A stretch of 64,000 nucleotides of DNA from Kryptolebias marmoratus. Lineage: Eukaryota > Chordata > Actinopteri > Cyprinodontiformes > Rivulidae. The notes below the pieces were generated by a model. It saw only the letters and a list, made by a program, of their open reading frames with translations, did no database searches and was not told where the DNA came from. Of this stretch, positions 36,416 to 48,484 are shown piece by piece. Numbering within the stretch: position 1 is the stretch's first letter; each line of letters opens with the position of its first letter. Location of the stretch: contig NC_051441.1 in the NCBI RefSeq assembly GCF_001649575.2, forward strand, positions 14,462,018 to 14,526,017. The letters are read 5' to 3'. The translations under genes and the position numbers were made by a program.

Positions 36416-39400
36416 AATGTGATAAAACAGTCCATTCAATAATCTTGTATGACATTATGATTGCAATTAGTGTGTTTTTAAATAAATTACAGTGCATTTG
36501 TCTCTAAAACTGAACAACAAGCTGAAAAAGTGGCAATCAGAACAAAGATGCAGGTGGTAGAAAGAAATTGGCAACAACCTTATTAAATAAGCATTCTGCT
36601 AATAAAACACAAATTACATGGCATTGTAACCCCTCCTTTAGCTCTTGGCAGGGCTGCTGAAACTATAATCCACGTTGCTGCCTTTAGTTGTGTGTCTGTT
36701 AGGTGTGCGGTTGTGTGGGACTGACCCTCAGAGGTCACAAACCCTTTGGTAATGGCTCCATTAGAAAGACAAAGAGCTGCCCTCCTGGCTCCAACACCAC
36801 AGTTTTCTCCATTTCATTCTCTTCGTCCCTCATGTCTTTTTCCTCCCCTCCCTAAATCTCCCACGTCCCTTTCCTCCGCTATGTCTTTCTGTCACCGCGG
36901 CTCTCCGTTTCTGCTCCGCGTGTGACGTGCAGGCATGTATGACATAAAGAGACGACAACACGACAAGATGCGTCCTGTCAGCTGGCTCATCAATCTATCA
37001 TGTGCAATTTCATCAGGCTGACCTGGGAGTTCATGTGTGTGTGTGTCTGCGCGTGTGTGTGTGTGTGCATAAACAGGGATGACCTCGCCGGCCTCGTGTT
37101 GGAGACTGTTATTAACCCTCTTACCCTCTTCTTGTTATCTCTCCCACCACTCATGTCTTGTGTGTATGTGAGTTTGTTCGGATTGTTTGTGTGGATCCAT
37201 TTGCGGCTGCCATTCATCTTAATAACTCACTGTTCTGTTGGAGGACTTGAACCCGTTTGAAGAGGTGATTAGTGCGGTCAATTTTAAGTGGCGTCTCTTT
37301 GCAGCCCTTTCACAGAAAAAAAATAAATTAATTGCCTCTTAAATGCCAATTTTGTAATTGTTCTTGTTTTATGGTGTATCAGGATTAAAATAGGTCAGTA
37401 TGAGGACTTATTTAATGTGTCTGAATTTAATTAAAATACTGGACTTTCTTTGGGTGACTGAAACCGTCTATTCTTGCTTTTTTTTAAGCCAGTATCTCAC
37501 TGGGTTGCGACTGTCGCAGATTTGTTGGCGACTGAAAATTGTGAGAAAATAGGCCAATTTTTTACAGTTTCAGTTACATGACTTTACAAGTACAGCTTCG
37601 TGAATTTTCAGTGTACTTTGAGCTGTACTGCATGCAGCTGCAATTTGAGCAGACAATTTTTGAAAATCCCTGCTTATTTTAATGTGCACAGCATGCAAAA
37701 CTCTATTCTGTGCCATGCACATTATTTTTTTGCTCAGATCATGGAGGGTTTTGGACATGTACAAAACCTTTGTAGCAAGATTGTGGTGTTTTATCATCGT
37801 GGTGGCAGCGTATCGAGGTTCTGAGTGGAGCGTGGTTGGCAGCATATCTATGACATGAAGCCTGCACGCATAGGTGTTGCTTAGTCATTGGGAATTTGAA
37901 GCACGGCTAACCCTGCTGACCTTATGCTGAGGTCACAACCATGACGGTGACAAGGTCAAGGAAACAACCTCGTGCAGTTGTGATAACCGTGGCAGAAGTG
38001 TCATGTTAGCGTAATGTGACCTTCTACCGCTTAGCTGCAAATCGGACGTGGTCCAAGAGAGCCTTACCAGGGTGAACACATACAGCGGGGTGTGAGTGAA
38101 GGAGAGCATGTTTAGGACATGGTATATAGCAGGAAAAGACAAGTATTTTGCAAAACTATTTTGTGGTAGTTCTGGTCAGAAATACTGAGTTTAGAGACTC
38201 CTTACAAAACTCTGTTCCACATCCTCTGACTGACTGTGTTTGTCCTGATGTTGTCTCTTTGATTGTAAATGGCACCTAGAGCCAATTTTCCTTAGCAAAA
38301 AAAAAATTGCTAAAACTCAAAAACATTTACACTTATTGTGCTAACATTTGGTGTGGTAATAAATGAGACTCTCCCTCAATGCATAGTTCAAGTGATAAAA
38401 AATTGCTTGAGATCTTGTAATACTGTGGGAGATCTTGTATTTGTTTTTTTTTTTTGTTTATTTTTTTTTAAGTTTTACCAAAATGACCAAAAGTCTGTAA
38501 TTTTTCAACACAAAACAATGAGTTTAGTTTTAAATGTAAGGCAGCAGGCGTAGTGTCTTCCGTCAATTGTAAATAGAATCTCTTTCTTCTTTTGGTCACT
38601 GGGTCATTTTAGCTTAACATTGCTTCACTGCTTAGGAAGGCTCTTTCCCAAACACGTACACTATTTCAAAGTTGTTTCAAAATAACTATTAAAAGGGGAG
38701 TAAAACAATTTACCAAAGTTTCATTAGATTTAATATGGCGTTAGTTTAAAAGTTTTCAAAACCATCAACAAAACTGTGGCCAATTTTAGCTGATTTCACC
38801 ATAATTATTATTTTATCTGCTCGGTGCACAGTGAGGATTAGAAATGACCACACATATTATTTTTTTTAGATTTGTCTGCGTGGCCGGTGGAGAGAGGAGT
38901 TAGTCACAGAAACTGAGTAAGCTTGCTGAAGACGCCGCAGTGCTCGCCTGTGTTTGGAAGTGTGCGTCAGCCTCCACACAGCCCCCTGCACGCCAGCTTA
39001 GACTATTCTGCTGACTCGTCTTTCCAAATACAATTACTTTAAGGGAGTGCAGTGTGTGTGTGTGTGTGTGTGTCTCAGTGAGCGTGTGAATGGGTAAATG
39101 AAGGAAAAGAGACCTTCTTATGAATAGTTGGAGTTCCTAATCTCCCTCACTCGTCTCCTCTGCAAGTGTGTGTGAAGATTTAGGTTTCTCCTTTTCTCTG
39201 ACTAAGCCCTGGTGTGACGTCACACAGCGTTTCCCCTGGTTACTTCAGCATGTTTTTTCAGTCTGCTAGAGAGAGGAACAGAAATGAATCTTTTTGGAAA
39301 AGTTTATATAAAAACCAGGTGCAAAAGCCAAGGTGGTAGATACATTAAAACAACAGCCAAAGAGATGATATTCAGTTTTTTTTTGTAGTATGAAGACAGC

Positions 39401-39767
39401 CTCCTGCACCACAAGTGGCTACGTTTGTCAGCACAGTGGCGAAACATAGAAGGATTTTTAAAATGATTTATATATTTATTTGAGAGGAAAAAAAAAAAAA
39501 AAGAGGACACTGTGGCCTGAATAAAGAATTGGTGCTGCAGCAGAAAACAGAAATACATTCCCATTGGCTGATGTGTCACTGATGTACTCATCTGCCCAAA
39601 AAGAAAAAAAAAAAATGGAACTTGTGTCACAGATGTTCGCAGAAAATGATTCACTTTGGATTTCCAACACTTTAATTTTTCTCTGTATAACATCAGATTT
39701 AGATTTGATTCCACTATACTAGAAAGGCACATCATGATGCATTTATAGTTAGAAGTATGGTTTAGTT
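36416..39767 (+). other. intron segment, mostly unique
   Basis: (TG)n-rich sequence at 37034-37067 and 39050-39072. The interval 38860-39010 is GC-richer and non-repetitive and is a weak conserved non-coding candidate. A-runs near 39488-39502 and 39601-39614 inflate the reverse-strand frame at 39304-39801, which is not a gene. Confidence 0.5.
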
Positions 39768-40090
39768 CAGGGCTGCCCAAACTTTGCAGGTTTTGACTCA
39801 CAAAATAACTTAGTGACCCCTACTGTTAGGAATTGAAGTGTACAAACATTGCTCATAAGTCATTTAACAAGGGTGTTGTGGCAACAAAAACAACCGTTTT
39901 CTTCATTTTTCATCCATTTATGACGCCCATTTTTTATTTTCTGTAACATTTATGCCAAAGATCAGAAGATAATAGGAATAACTGATTAACATATCAATGA
40001 CAAAATTGTTGACAATCTCATGTACATTGCCCAGGTAACATTTTGTTTAGTAGGCTCTGGATGAATTAAGTTTAAACATTTAAGAAGGTG
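39768..40090 (+). repeat. possible hAT-type element fragment
   Basis: CAGGGCTGCCCAAACTTTG at 39768 resembles the terminal inverted repeat of hAT/Charlie-type elements. The following AGTGACCCC also fits the subterminal region of such elements. The expected inverted right end was not found, so extent and identity are uncertain. Confidence 0.35.
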
Positions 40091-40146
40091 CTATGTATAA
40101 GCATGGAAGCACCATCATTACAATTTGCCCATTATTTGTCTGTTTC

Positions 40147-40783
40147 TGACAAGGCTTGACAGATTTGGATTCAGAATACCCAGACAACGGCAAAGGTTTA
40201 AGATGTTTATTGAGGTTAAAGTGCTACCTGGACTACTAAATGGTAGGTTGTGAGTCTCTGAGGGGAAGCAAGGAAGCTTCAGGAAAAGTAAGCCAACTGA
40301 GGGGCCTGATTGGGGACAGAAAAAGTCTCTCGAAGATGGGCACAGGGAGGAGGGAGAGTCCAGGGACAGGCGGAAGTTCAGAACCAGGAGATCAGAAGAA
40401 GGCAGACAAAATCAGATGAGCACTAACCAGCAGGTGAAGTCCAGAAGGGAGAAGCAAGGTACGATACCAGTGGGCAGAATCCATAACAGAGTCCGACAAG
40501 GAACAGGCGAGAATCAAGGGTCTGAGTGCAGGCGAGGGTTCGAGATCAAAGCAGGCATGAACTGTGAAATGCTGGACATTTACTCAGTAGGACCTTTCAA
40601 TAATCTGGCAATGAGTGGCTGTGGGCTGTGAGCTTAAATACTGGCTGTGGCAGGTGGAACTAATAGCTGAGATTACGGTGGCATGGAAACGGGGGCGTGG
40701 CATGAGGCTGAGGAAAAACACTGGGACTGGCATGGCTGAGATCTGTGAGCTGGAGGCGTGGCAGAAGCAGTGGAACTGTGACA
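40147..40783 (-). mobile_element. solo LTR with perfect 5-bp target site duplication
   Basis: The 637-bp block starts TGACAAGG and ends CTGTGACA, so both strands have TG...CA ends. It is flanked by identical pentamers GTTTC at 40142-40146 and 40784-40788. Orientation is minus: a TATTTAAGC box (complement of 40632-40640) precedes an AATAAA signal (complement of 40206-40211). No internal coding region is present, so recombination between two LTRs has probably removed it. The superfamily is not determined; a Ty3/gypsy or ERV-like element is likely. The intact duplication suggests a fairly recent insertion, antisense to the host gene. Confidence 0.87.
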
Positions 40784-40788
40784 GTTTC

Positions 40789-42950
40789 GTCTTGATTTTC
40801 GATTCACTACTCCTCCCACAAAATCCCATTCAAAAAAGTACATCCAAACATGGCTCAATTGGTGGGAATAATGTGCTATGTTTTTGTTGTGGCACATTGT
40901 ACAAAAACAGGCAAAACTTGAAAACAAAAACAGTGCAAATCTTGTACTCAACATTAGGATTTTGGTGAAATTTAGACAAACTTCACAGTTGAAACATCAC
41001 TGAAAGTTCAAACAGGTCACAGAAAGTTGGACTTTACATGACTGAACTGTCAGTTTGGTGTCTTTTAGGGTTTTTATACAATCACAGTTTACGTACTCTG
41101 AAATGTTTAATTTACTGTATGATACACATTTAAAAAAAAAAACTAATTCTTCTTACTCCAACAAATTTCACACTTCTTATGCAGCTTGTACATCAAAACT
41201 TAGGCATGCTTGTTTTTTTCACCCAGTGTGTCCTTCAGTGTTATAGGATTTATGGTTTTCTCTCAAATAACTCCACAGTGCCGAGTGCACAACGTTCAAA
41301 CTTCACTGACTTCCACCGTATCTGAGTGAAAGGTCTTTTAAACTCGTCTTAAAACACAGTGAAAAGTGAAATGAAAGGAAATCTGAGGTTTGAAAACTTG
41401 GTTCTTTTGCACTCATTCTTTTGTAATATAACTTACAGTTTTGCCACAGTGGCTTTGAGGGTTAATTTCTACCCAGATTTTTGTCTATCTGTCTTATTAA
41501 GAGTGCCATTGGGAAGTAAGAGACTGGTGTGTGGTTGCCATGGTGACTACAGTGAGCCATTGGGTGTAGGTTTAATAATTATTTAGTGAAAATACACATA
41601 GTTTGTGAAGTTTTTAATTTGTAGGTTTGCTAGTGTGTAAAAAATAGCTGCCTGAGTCGAGCAAAGGAAAGCGCTATTAGAAGTCGTCATTTTTAAAAAA
41701 AATAGAACACCTTGCAGACCAATGAAAATAATTCTTAGTTATTATTATTTCTGGGTGGAGCAGTACCAAATGCCTTTTCACAAAATCCGAATTCAACAGA
41801 TTTAAACTATCTATTTAAAACTCCAACTTTGGCTCTTTTATGTATAAATATCTTTAAAACTTGCTGTAATCAAACATAATGAAAAGTTCTTCATGGAAAA
41901 CACTGACTTATTTAAGATCGCAAACAAACCATAAACCATTTCAGTATCTATTTAGTTGCTGGTTTTAGTGATTTGAAACAGCAGCTGTGAGAGAGAGAGG
42001 GATAGTTCATGTTATCGGTATTTTACTTTTTTTTTATAACAAGAGTCAGCAATTCCAGTGACATGTAGCTATCAAATCAGCCAGCGAAGCAGGTCATCGG
42101 CTGCCTGCGGACTCTCCTCGGGACATACACACATCCATACTGTACCTATTCAAGTACTGTACGTCCATTTGAGTCATCATAATGACACACTGAATAATAT
42201 CTCTCCGAGGCTGCGCAGACACACAAACACTGGCTGTGTTACATCACCGCGTTCACACGAATTCACAGCGTCGCACGGAGAGTCTAACAGCGTCAAAATC
42301 AATCTAGTGGAAGAGGAGGGGGTCGTATTTACACACACATGCATTCACAGTTTTCAACTTTGTTGTGAGTCCTGTTCTGTTTCCCTTTTCTTTTCTGCTG
42401 TTGTTGTTCCTCATAGGGTGCAGCTGCATTGACTCCAAGCTCATCGGTTTGTGTTTCACAATCAGTGCAGCAGATCATGTGGTTCGATTTCCCAAGGCAC
42501 ACGCACTAACACACAGTGTAATTCTGCGTGTGTATGCATGCAGAAGTGTAATCCATGTAAACAGCATGAAAACAAAGCGGCAGCCAGTCGTGAGTGAGAT
42601 AAAAGATGGGGCGAAAGTCAGAAGAAGCCAATGAGAGAAGAGACAGATAATGAGACCTTATAGAGCACTGGGAGACAATGATAGATGGTTTTTTACTCTT
42701 TTACATGTTTGTCTTTTTTTTTCCCTCTTCAATTTAGACAGCAATTGTGAAATTCAGACAGGTTATGCAGATGGTTTGGCAGTGGTTTCTATTTTTAAAG
42801 CTGTATTTAGGCCCATTGTGCTCAGACAAAAAAAAAAAAAGAAAAAAAAGATGATGACTCTAATCTCTGTTGTGTAAAATCTATTACGGGAGGACTTGGA
42901 GCTGTCCATCTGAAGTGTTGGACAGAGTGTTTTTTTTTTGGGAGGTGGAA
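40789..42950 (+). other. intron segment without recognised genes
   Basis: Mostly AT-rich. 42060-42300 is GC-richer, non-repetitive and CpG-containing, a possible conserved non-coding element. An A-rich run lies at 42829-42849. Confidence 0.5.
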
Positions 42951-42975
42951 GGGGGGACGGGTGGGGGAGGGGGGG
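42951..42975 (+). other. G-quadruplex motif
   Basis: Four long G-tracts (GGGGGG, GGG, GGGGG, GGGGGGG) separated by AC, T and A. It lies just after a T run and more G-tracts at 42940-42947. The G-rich strand is the one present in the pre-mRNA. Confidence 0.85.
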
Positions 42976-44214
42976 CAACAAACCTTCCTGCTCTGTGACA
43001 AAGCCCCAGGGGAGCGGAGGTGACAGATGACATTTTCCAACGTGTTATCTTCCAAAGCTTCCCTTTCACGTTCGGCACAGAGGTCACAGCTCTAACATCT
43101 GCCAGACAGTTCTGCAAGAGTTCGCATTTTTAGAGCCGCCTGCCAGCTCTGCGGCACACAGAACCTCCTTCGGCCCTTTTCTCCCTAACAGCTTCATGAG
43201 AAACTCTAATCTGTGATGTGCTGCGGCAACCATCTCGAGTCAGCTGGTCTCTCAAAGTTAACCAGTTAACTAGATGTGCATCCAGTGGATACTTTCTGAG
43301 AGTTTGTTAGCCGACAGTCAAACAATCTTTGGAATCATTCATTTTAATAACTTCTCTTCTGCTGCGAAGTCGGATCATGCCACACAGCATCCTCCAGAAC
43401 TCTCCACAGACCGATGGAGTCGTCCTGCACGATCCGGTCGCCGGCAGAAACATTCAGCTTTTGTAGCAACTTTTAAAACCCCTGCCTTTGTCCCCTAATT
43501 GATCTCCAGAGCATTCAGTCACAGCCTCTGTGTCTGCTTACGACACCTCGATGGCTCTAATTGTTTGACTGAGGCGATTAAACATCGCCGAGTTGCATCT
43601 AAAGTCTCTCGTCTCTGTGTTTAATAACTTTCAGGCTTTGCCGCGTGTCGCGCATCAGGGCAGCTGAAGTTTATAAAACAGCGCCCGACTGCGGAGCCAT
43701 TTGCGTAATGCCTTCTTTGACTCTTGAGGGAGCCTTTCAAGGATGGAACAAATTAGAAGTGGAGGTCTGCATCACGAATCGGGGCTGTAGAGTTTGATAG
43801 ATGGATGCATTTAGCAGAGGAGGGAGGATGTGCAAACTGCTGCTAAGTTGCATTATGGGAAAAATCGTGGGATGCAGCATTTTTTTTTTTAAGTTTGCCT
43901 CGTGCTTGGAAAAAGAAAAGAAGAAGAGGAGCATATTGCCATCTTAGCTGTATTTGCTAACTGTCAACATTTTTTTTTTTGCCATATAGATTTGTCCTGA
44001 GTTTGAGTTGCTCTAAATCTGCCTCCAGTCCTATTCTGTAGACGCTAAATTATCATTTAAATAGAATGTTTTTATCGACTTTTAGTAAATTAATGTCAGG
44101 TTTCAAGTTGGTGTCTGTTATTTCTTGTTCTGAAGGTGAATTACCCTCAAAAGATTCTTCCACAACTCCCAAACACCTATCAAATCATGCAACATAAGGT
44201 TTTAAATTTTGACA
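42976..44214 (+). other. intron segment, relatively GC-rich and non-repetitive
   Basis: 43130-43870 is among the least AT-rich, least repetitive parts of the intron and is my best candidate for conserved regulatory sequence. A 55-base stretch at 43258-43312 (GATGTGCATCCAGTGGATAC, TTTCTGAGAGTTTGTTAG) is a fragment of family A in minus orientation. No exon was recognised. Confidence 0.45.
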
Positions 44215-45085
44215 AGTGAAGGCTAAGCATTTCTTGTAGGAATGCAATATTGCAAGATCCTCACAAGGTCCACGAGAGCTTGCTGTACGTCCTGGGAAAC
44301 ATGCTCAGCTACTACCACATCCCATCATAGCTCAGTATTTGTAGGAGTAACTGAGTTATTGCCGTTGTCTTGTTTGCTAAGGTCAATGAGCTGTGTAGGC
44401 AGTTGTAGATGCACATCCGATAATTACTGTTTGAAAGTTTCAATAAAACCCATTCAGTAGTTTAAAAAAATATTTTACTAACAAGTTTTAAGCCAAAATC
44501 TCATGCACTGTGTTGCACTCAGAGTATATTTTAGGGATTACACTCAACTACTACCATGCTAACTTTTAGCTCAAAACTGTTAAATTTGACCAAGTTATAC
44601 CTTTTTTTGTGTTTGGTAAGGTCAATTAGTTGTGGTGGCCATCTTTAATTGGGTTGAGTCCAAAAAGCAAAAGGTTGTAGATGCTCATCAAATAATTATT
44701 TTCTGACAGATTCATTAAAATGTAATCAGTGGTTCATGAGATATTTTGCTAACAGACGAACACGGTTTACACTATTAGTTAAAATTAATTAGTCAAAATT
44801 TTTATTAAAAATGTGTAGTACTCAAAGTATGTGTTTGGAATGATTCTCAGCTACTACCACAGCACATTTTAGCTCAGTACCTTTAAAATTGACTTAATTA
44901 TACCCAGTTTTGTGTTGGCTAAGGTTAAATAGTTGGAACAGACATCTTGAATTGGGTTGGCTCCAAAAGTTAAACAGTTGTAGCTGTGCATCTAATGATT
45001 ACTTTCTGAGAGTTTCAATGAAATCTGTTTAGTGGTTAGTGAGATATTTTGCTAACAGACAGACATATAAACACACACCCTGCTG
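44215..45085 (-). repeat. family A repeat, three tandem monomers
   Basis: Three head-to-tail units of about 280-300 bases. CAGCTACTACCACATCCC, CAACTACTACCATGCTAAC and CAGCTACTACCACAGCAC occur at regular spacing. Each is followed by TAGCTCA, GAGTTAT or a variant, a TCAATTAG-like segment, CCATCT or a variant, a CATC(C/A)AATAATTA-like segment and GAGATATTTTGCTAACAGAC. It lies in inverted orientation to the three-unit array at 46700. Confidence 0.85.
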
Positions 45086-45589
45086 AAAGACAGGTAATAA
45101 GAGCTACACAGCATTCCCACAAACTTAAGTTTCTCATTTTTCCCTGACTAAATATTTTACCAATTTACTATCGGTCCCTGCCAACCGTTTACTGATCGCC
45201 TCTAAACACACTGAAACACACTCGGTTCTTTTCAGATCAATGCAGGCTCCATCCAGGTGTCATCCAATCTATTTTCACGTGGTGGATTTAAGATGTTCCA
45301 GAGTCAGCAGTCCTCCCTGTCCTCTCCTGGCTCTGCTGCACGGACACCAGAAATACTAAATCAGTTCCTAATTGGGGGCCTCTAAACCCATCCAGACAGA
45401 GACGTACTGACTGTAAATGCAGGTAGGACGGGCGGAAGGGGCAGTACTCTAAAAAAAACAAAATATTTGCTCCCCAAAATACTTCCTCCTAATAAGTAAT
45501 GTTACTTACTTGATTACTTAGCTTGTGTTTTTTGTTTTGGATGTTTTTCAATGATTTTGACTTTTTAAAAATTCAATTTCAAACCCTTT
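45086..45589 (+). other. intron spacer between repeat blocks
   Basis: Unique sequence with no recognised feature. A short CT-rich stretch at 45310-45340 is unremarkable. Confidence 0.45.
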
Positions 45590-45910
45590 TTTAGCTGAAA
45601 GCTAGAATCGGCAAAACAGTGGCTAAAATTACAAAACAGACGGTTTTGAGCAACCGTTTGATAATTGATAAACTAGCAAATCAGTAGGTAAAGTAAAAAA
45701 AAATAAAAAAAAATACAATGAGCAAAACATGGTAAATTGGCAAAACAGTTGCTTCAGCTAACAGTAGCTGAAATTAGCAGCTAATTTAGCTAAAAGCTAA
45801 AAGTAGCAGAGTGGTAGCCTAAAGTAGCAAATGATAGCTAAGAGCTGTAAGTAGCAATGCACAAGCTAAAAGCTAAAAGTAGCAGAAATGTACCCTAAAG
45901 GTAAAAGTGT
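45590..45910. repeat. degenerate short tandem repeat of AGCTAAAAGTAGCA type
   Basis: Repeated, imperfect copies of AAGCTAAAAGTAGCA(GA) and related words (GCTAAAAGCTAAAAGTAGCA appears twice exactly, at about 45789 and 45868). More diverged GGCAAAACAGT-type words precede them. This is a decayed minisatellite, not a CRISPR array: there are no unique spacers of constant length. Confidence 0.7.
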
Positions 45911-46699
45911 AACATTAACATGAGAAGGGAAAGATCGCCCACCTCTGCCTGAATCAATTATTGGACTGGAGTGTTTTGAGGCCCGCAAGACTTTTGTATT
46001 TTCCTTGGAAAGTTTTACAACTTTTATTTAATCATAAAAAAATCCATGCCGTTGCATGTAGCGCTAACTAGTTACTTCCCAACCTTGTACAGACTTACTT
46101 GCCCTAAATACTATATTAATGAGGCTCATGAAATTCCATCACATATGGGTGTGGTTAGAGATTCAGGGACTGAAGCCAACGTCTGCCCCACTAATATTCA
46201 TGCTCAGGAGCCGCCACGGCGCATATGTATAATGTAGGGTAACGGCACGCTGGAGAACGCAGAAATAAAGCTCTTTAAAATTTAGAGGAGTGTCGGGACC
46301 TTGGAGAGACAGCGGTGGGAGAAGTGCTTCCTCTCCCTCCTAATCCCTCCCTTTTCTCGCCTCTTCATCTCACCTTTCTCTTCCATCTCATTCCTTGTGA
46401 AAATTAGAACAGAGCGAGCGGGGCCTCGGTGGCTCGTCGAGGCACAGGAGCATAATGGCTGATCATCACAGGCTGGAACGGGACAGATCTGGGATCAGAT
46501 TCAACGCTCCCAAGTTGGGAAGCTTGTCAGGCTATGAGAACGGGGAGTTTTGAAGGCATCAGACAGTGTTATGTATCATTTAAATGTCTTTAGCTTTGTA
46601 GCTAAAGAGCTTAGAAACTTGTATTGCTGTAATTACTCTGTGTTCTTAAACAACTAGCTTTCTAATTTGTTCAAACCATTTTTTCCAGACTTTAGCAAA
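45911..46699 (+). other. intron spacer, possible conserved non-coding sequence
   Basis: 46070-46240 and 46400-46540 are non-repetitive, with even base composition and homeodomain-like ATTA words. No exon frame with homology. Confidence 0.35.
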
Positions 46700-47650
46700 G
46701 AAAAAGATGGTCAATTGCTTATGTGTATGTCTGTTAGCAAAATATCTCATGTACCACTTGACGGATTTAAACAAAACTCTCAGAAAGTAATCACTCAGTA
46801 CACATCTACACTTGATTACCTTTTGAAGTCAAACTGACTCAAAATGGCTGCTACAACTATTCAACCTTAGAAAACACTAACATTTTTACAACTTAGTCAA
46901 CTGTGCAAGCGTTGAGCTAAAATTTGGTCTGGAAGTGGCTGAGACTCATCATCAATACATAATTTGAGCACGAAGAGATAACACAAAATCTTCATTGAAA
47001 ACTTTGACATTAACTGTTGGAGTCAATCCTGTTTGTCTGTTAGCAAAATATCTAATGAACGAGTGAACAAATAATAATGAAACACTAGGGAAGTTACTAT
47101 TGGATGCACATCTACAACTGATTAACTTTTGGAGTCAACTTGGTTCAAGATGGCCGCTAGAGCTAATTAAATTTAGAAAACTCAAAATAGCAGTAACTCA
47201 GTGGATTTTACAGAGACTGAGCTAAAACTCGGAGTACTTGTTGATGAAACTCATCCTTTGAGCAGTGACAGATCACAAAGTAAAGTCTTTGTTTAAAACG
47301 TTGGCATTAACTATTAGAGTCTGCCATGCCTGTCTGTTGTCAACATGTCTCATGAATAACTGGACGGATTTTAATAAAACTCTCAGGAAGAAATTATTGG
47401 ATGAACATCTACAACTGATTTTCTTTTGGAGTCATCCTGATTTAAGATGGCTTTCACAATGAATCAAATTTTGCAAATCTAAACATGGCTATTACTCTGT
47501 CATTTCTACAGACATTGACTTTGGGGTGGTAGTAGCTGAGCACAATCTCCAACACATATTCCATGTACTAATAGATTAAATGAGATAAGATAAGTTTTAT
47601 TTAAAACTTTTGACGTGCAAGGCAACAGGTCATTATTTTCAAGAAATGCT
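46700..47650 (+). repeat. family A repeat, three tandem monomers
   Basis: Successive units start near GTCTGTTAGCAAAATATC (46730), GTCTGTTAGCAAAATATC (47036) and GTCTGTTGTCAACATGTC (47333), so the monomer is about 300 bases. Each unit has the ATTTTGGAGTC-like, AAGATGGC(T/C)GC-like and TGAGCTAAAA-like landmarks. The tail GCAAGGCAACAGGTCATTA and CAAGAAATGCTAGATTT matches the 3' end of the other plus-strand copies. Confidence 0.85.
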
Positions 47651-48484
47651 AGATTTACATTATCCTGTTTCTTTTATAAGCAGAAGAAGACTCAAAGGCC
47701 CACCCTACATATAGGTGAGTGTTTTGACTCATACTACAAAATGTTAAAGCTGTTTTTTTTTCACTGTTGTTGTTGCCGTGCGTGTCAGAATGTCCGGTTG
47801 TTTACAGCATTTATTGTTCATCGCTGTGTGTGAAAGTGTACTGCTGTTGTTGGCGGTGCTAATGGAAGCGGTGAGAAAAACACTGCTGGCCATGATGTCA
47901 GCAGGGGTGTGAAGGCAACAGTGGGATTGTGTGAATGTGTGTGCGGGGGGAGTAGGAACGTTTGGAGAGTCGGGGGAATAACAATGTGAGCACTTTTCTC
48001 AACTTAGATCAGCGGGAGTGAGAGAAAGACAAGAGCACCATTTAAAGGAGAGGACCGGGGATTTATGGAAACTGGAGATTGGAGAAAGGAATGGACCGGG
48101 ACACAAAGAAGAGAGAATGTAGTCCTGCCAGAGTATGGAAGGCTGGTTCATTAGAGAGAAAAAAAGGGGGGGTTAGAGTGAAATGAAAGCAGAGAGAGAG
48201 AAACAGGTGAGCAGTATCAGGAGAAAAGAGAGACACAGAGGGAAGACTAATGGGGAAAATAATGGATTTGAAGGAATGCAGGGCTGTTCATTTTCCGTGG
48301 CAAGCCCAGGGATAATAAAAGGAGTTAAAACTATGTTGTTAGTTTGGCAAAGCAAATATTAAAAAAGAAAAAAGAAATCTTGAAGGCATGCGTGTCACCC
48401 GCTGTCTTTCATGGCAGAGTTTTAGTCTGTGATATTTGTAGCCATTTACAGCCTGGTCAAACCTTAAATATAACATTACGCGCA
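47651..48484 (+). other. intron segment, purine-rich
   Basis: A GA-rich stretch at about 48010-48245 on the + strand. No exon recognised. Confidence 0.45.

Noticed and set aside
39304..39801. 165-codon minus-strand frame
   Set aside because: Length is due to poly-A runs read as poly-Phe/Lys; no homology.
39768..40090. Complete hAT element bounded by GTTTAGTT-like duplications (39760 and about 40045)
   Set aside because: The second site matches 7 of 8 bases but no inverted terminus precedes it, so only a possible fragment is listed.
45590..45910. Regular short repeats that could suggest a CRISPR-like array
   Set aside because: No constant-length unique spacers, repeats are imperfect, and the genome is vertebrate.
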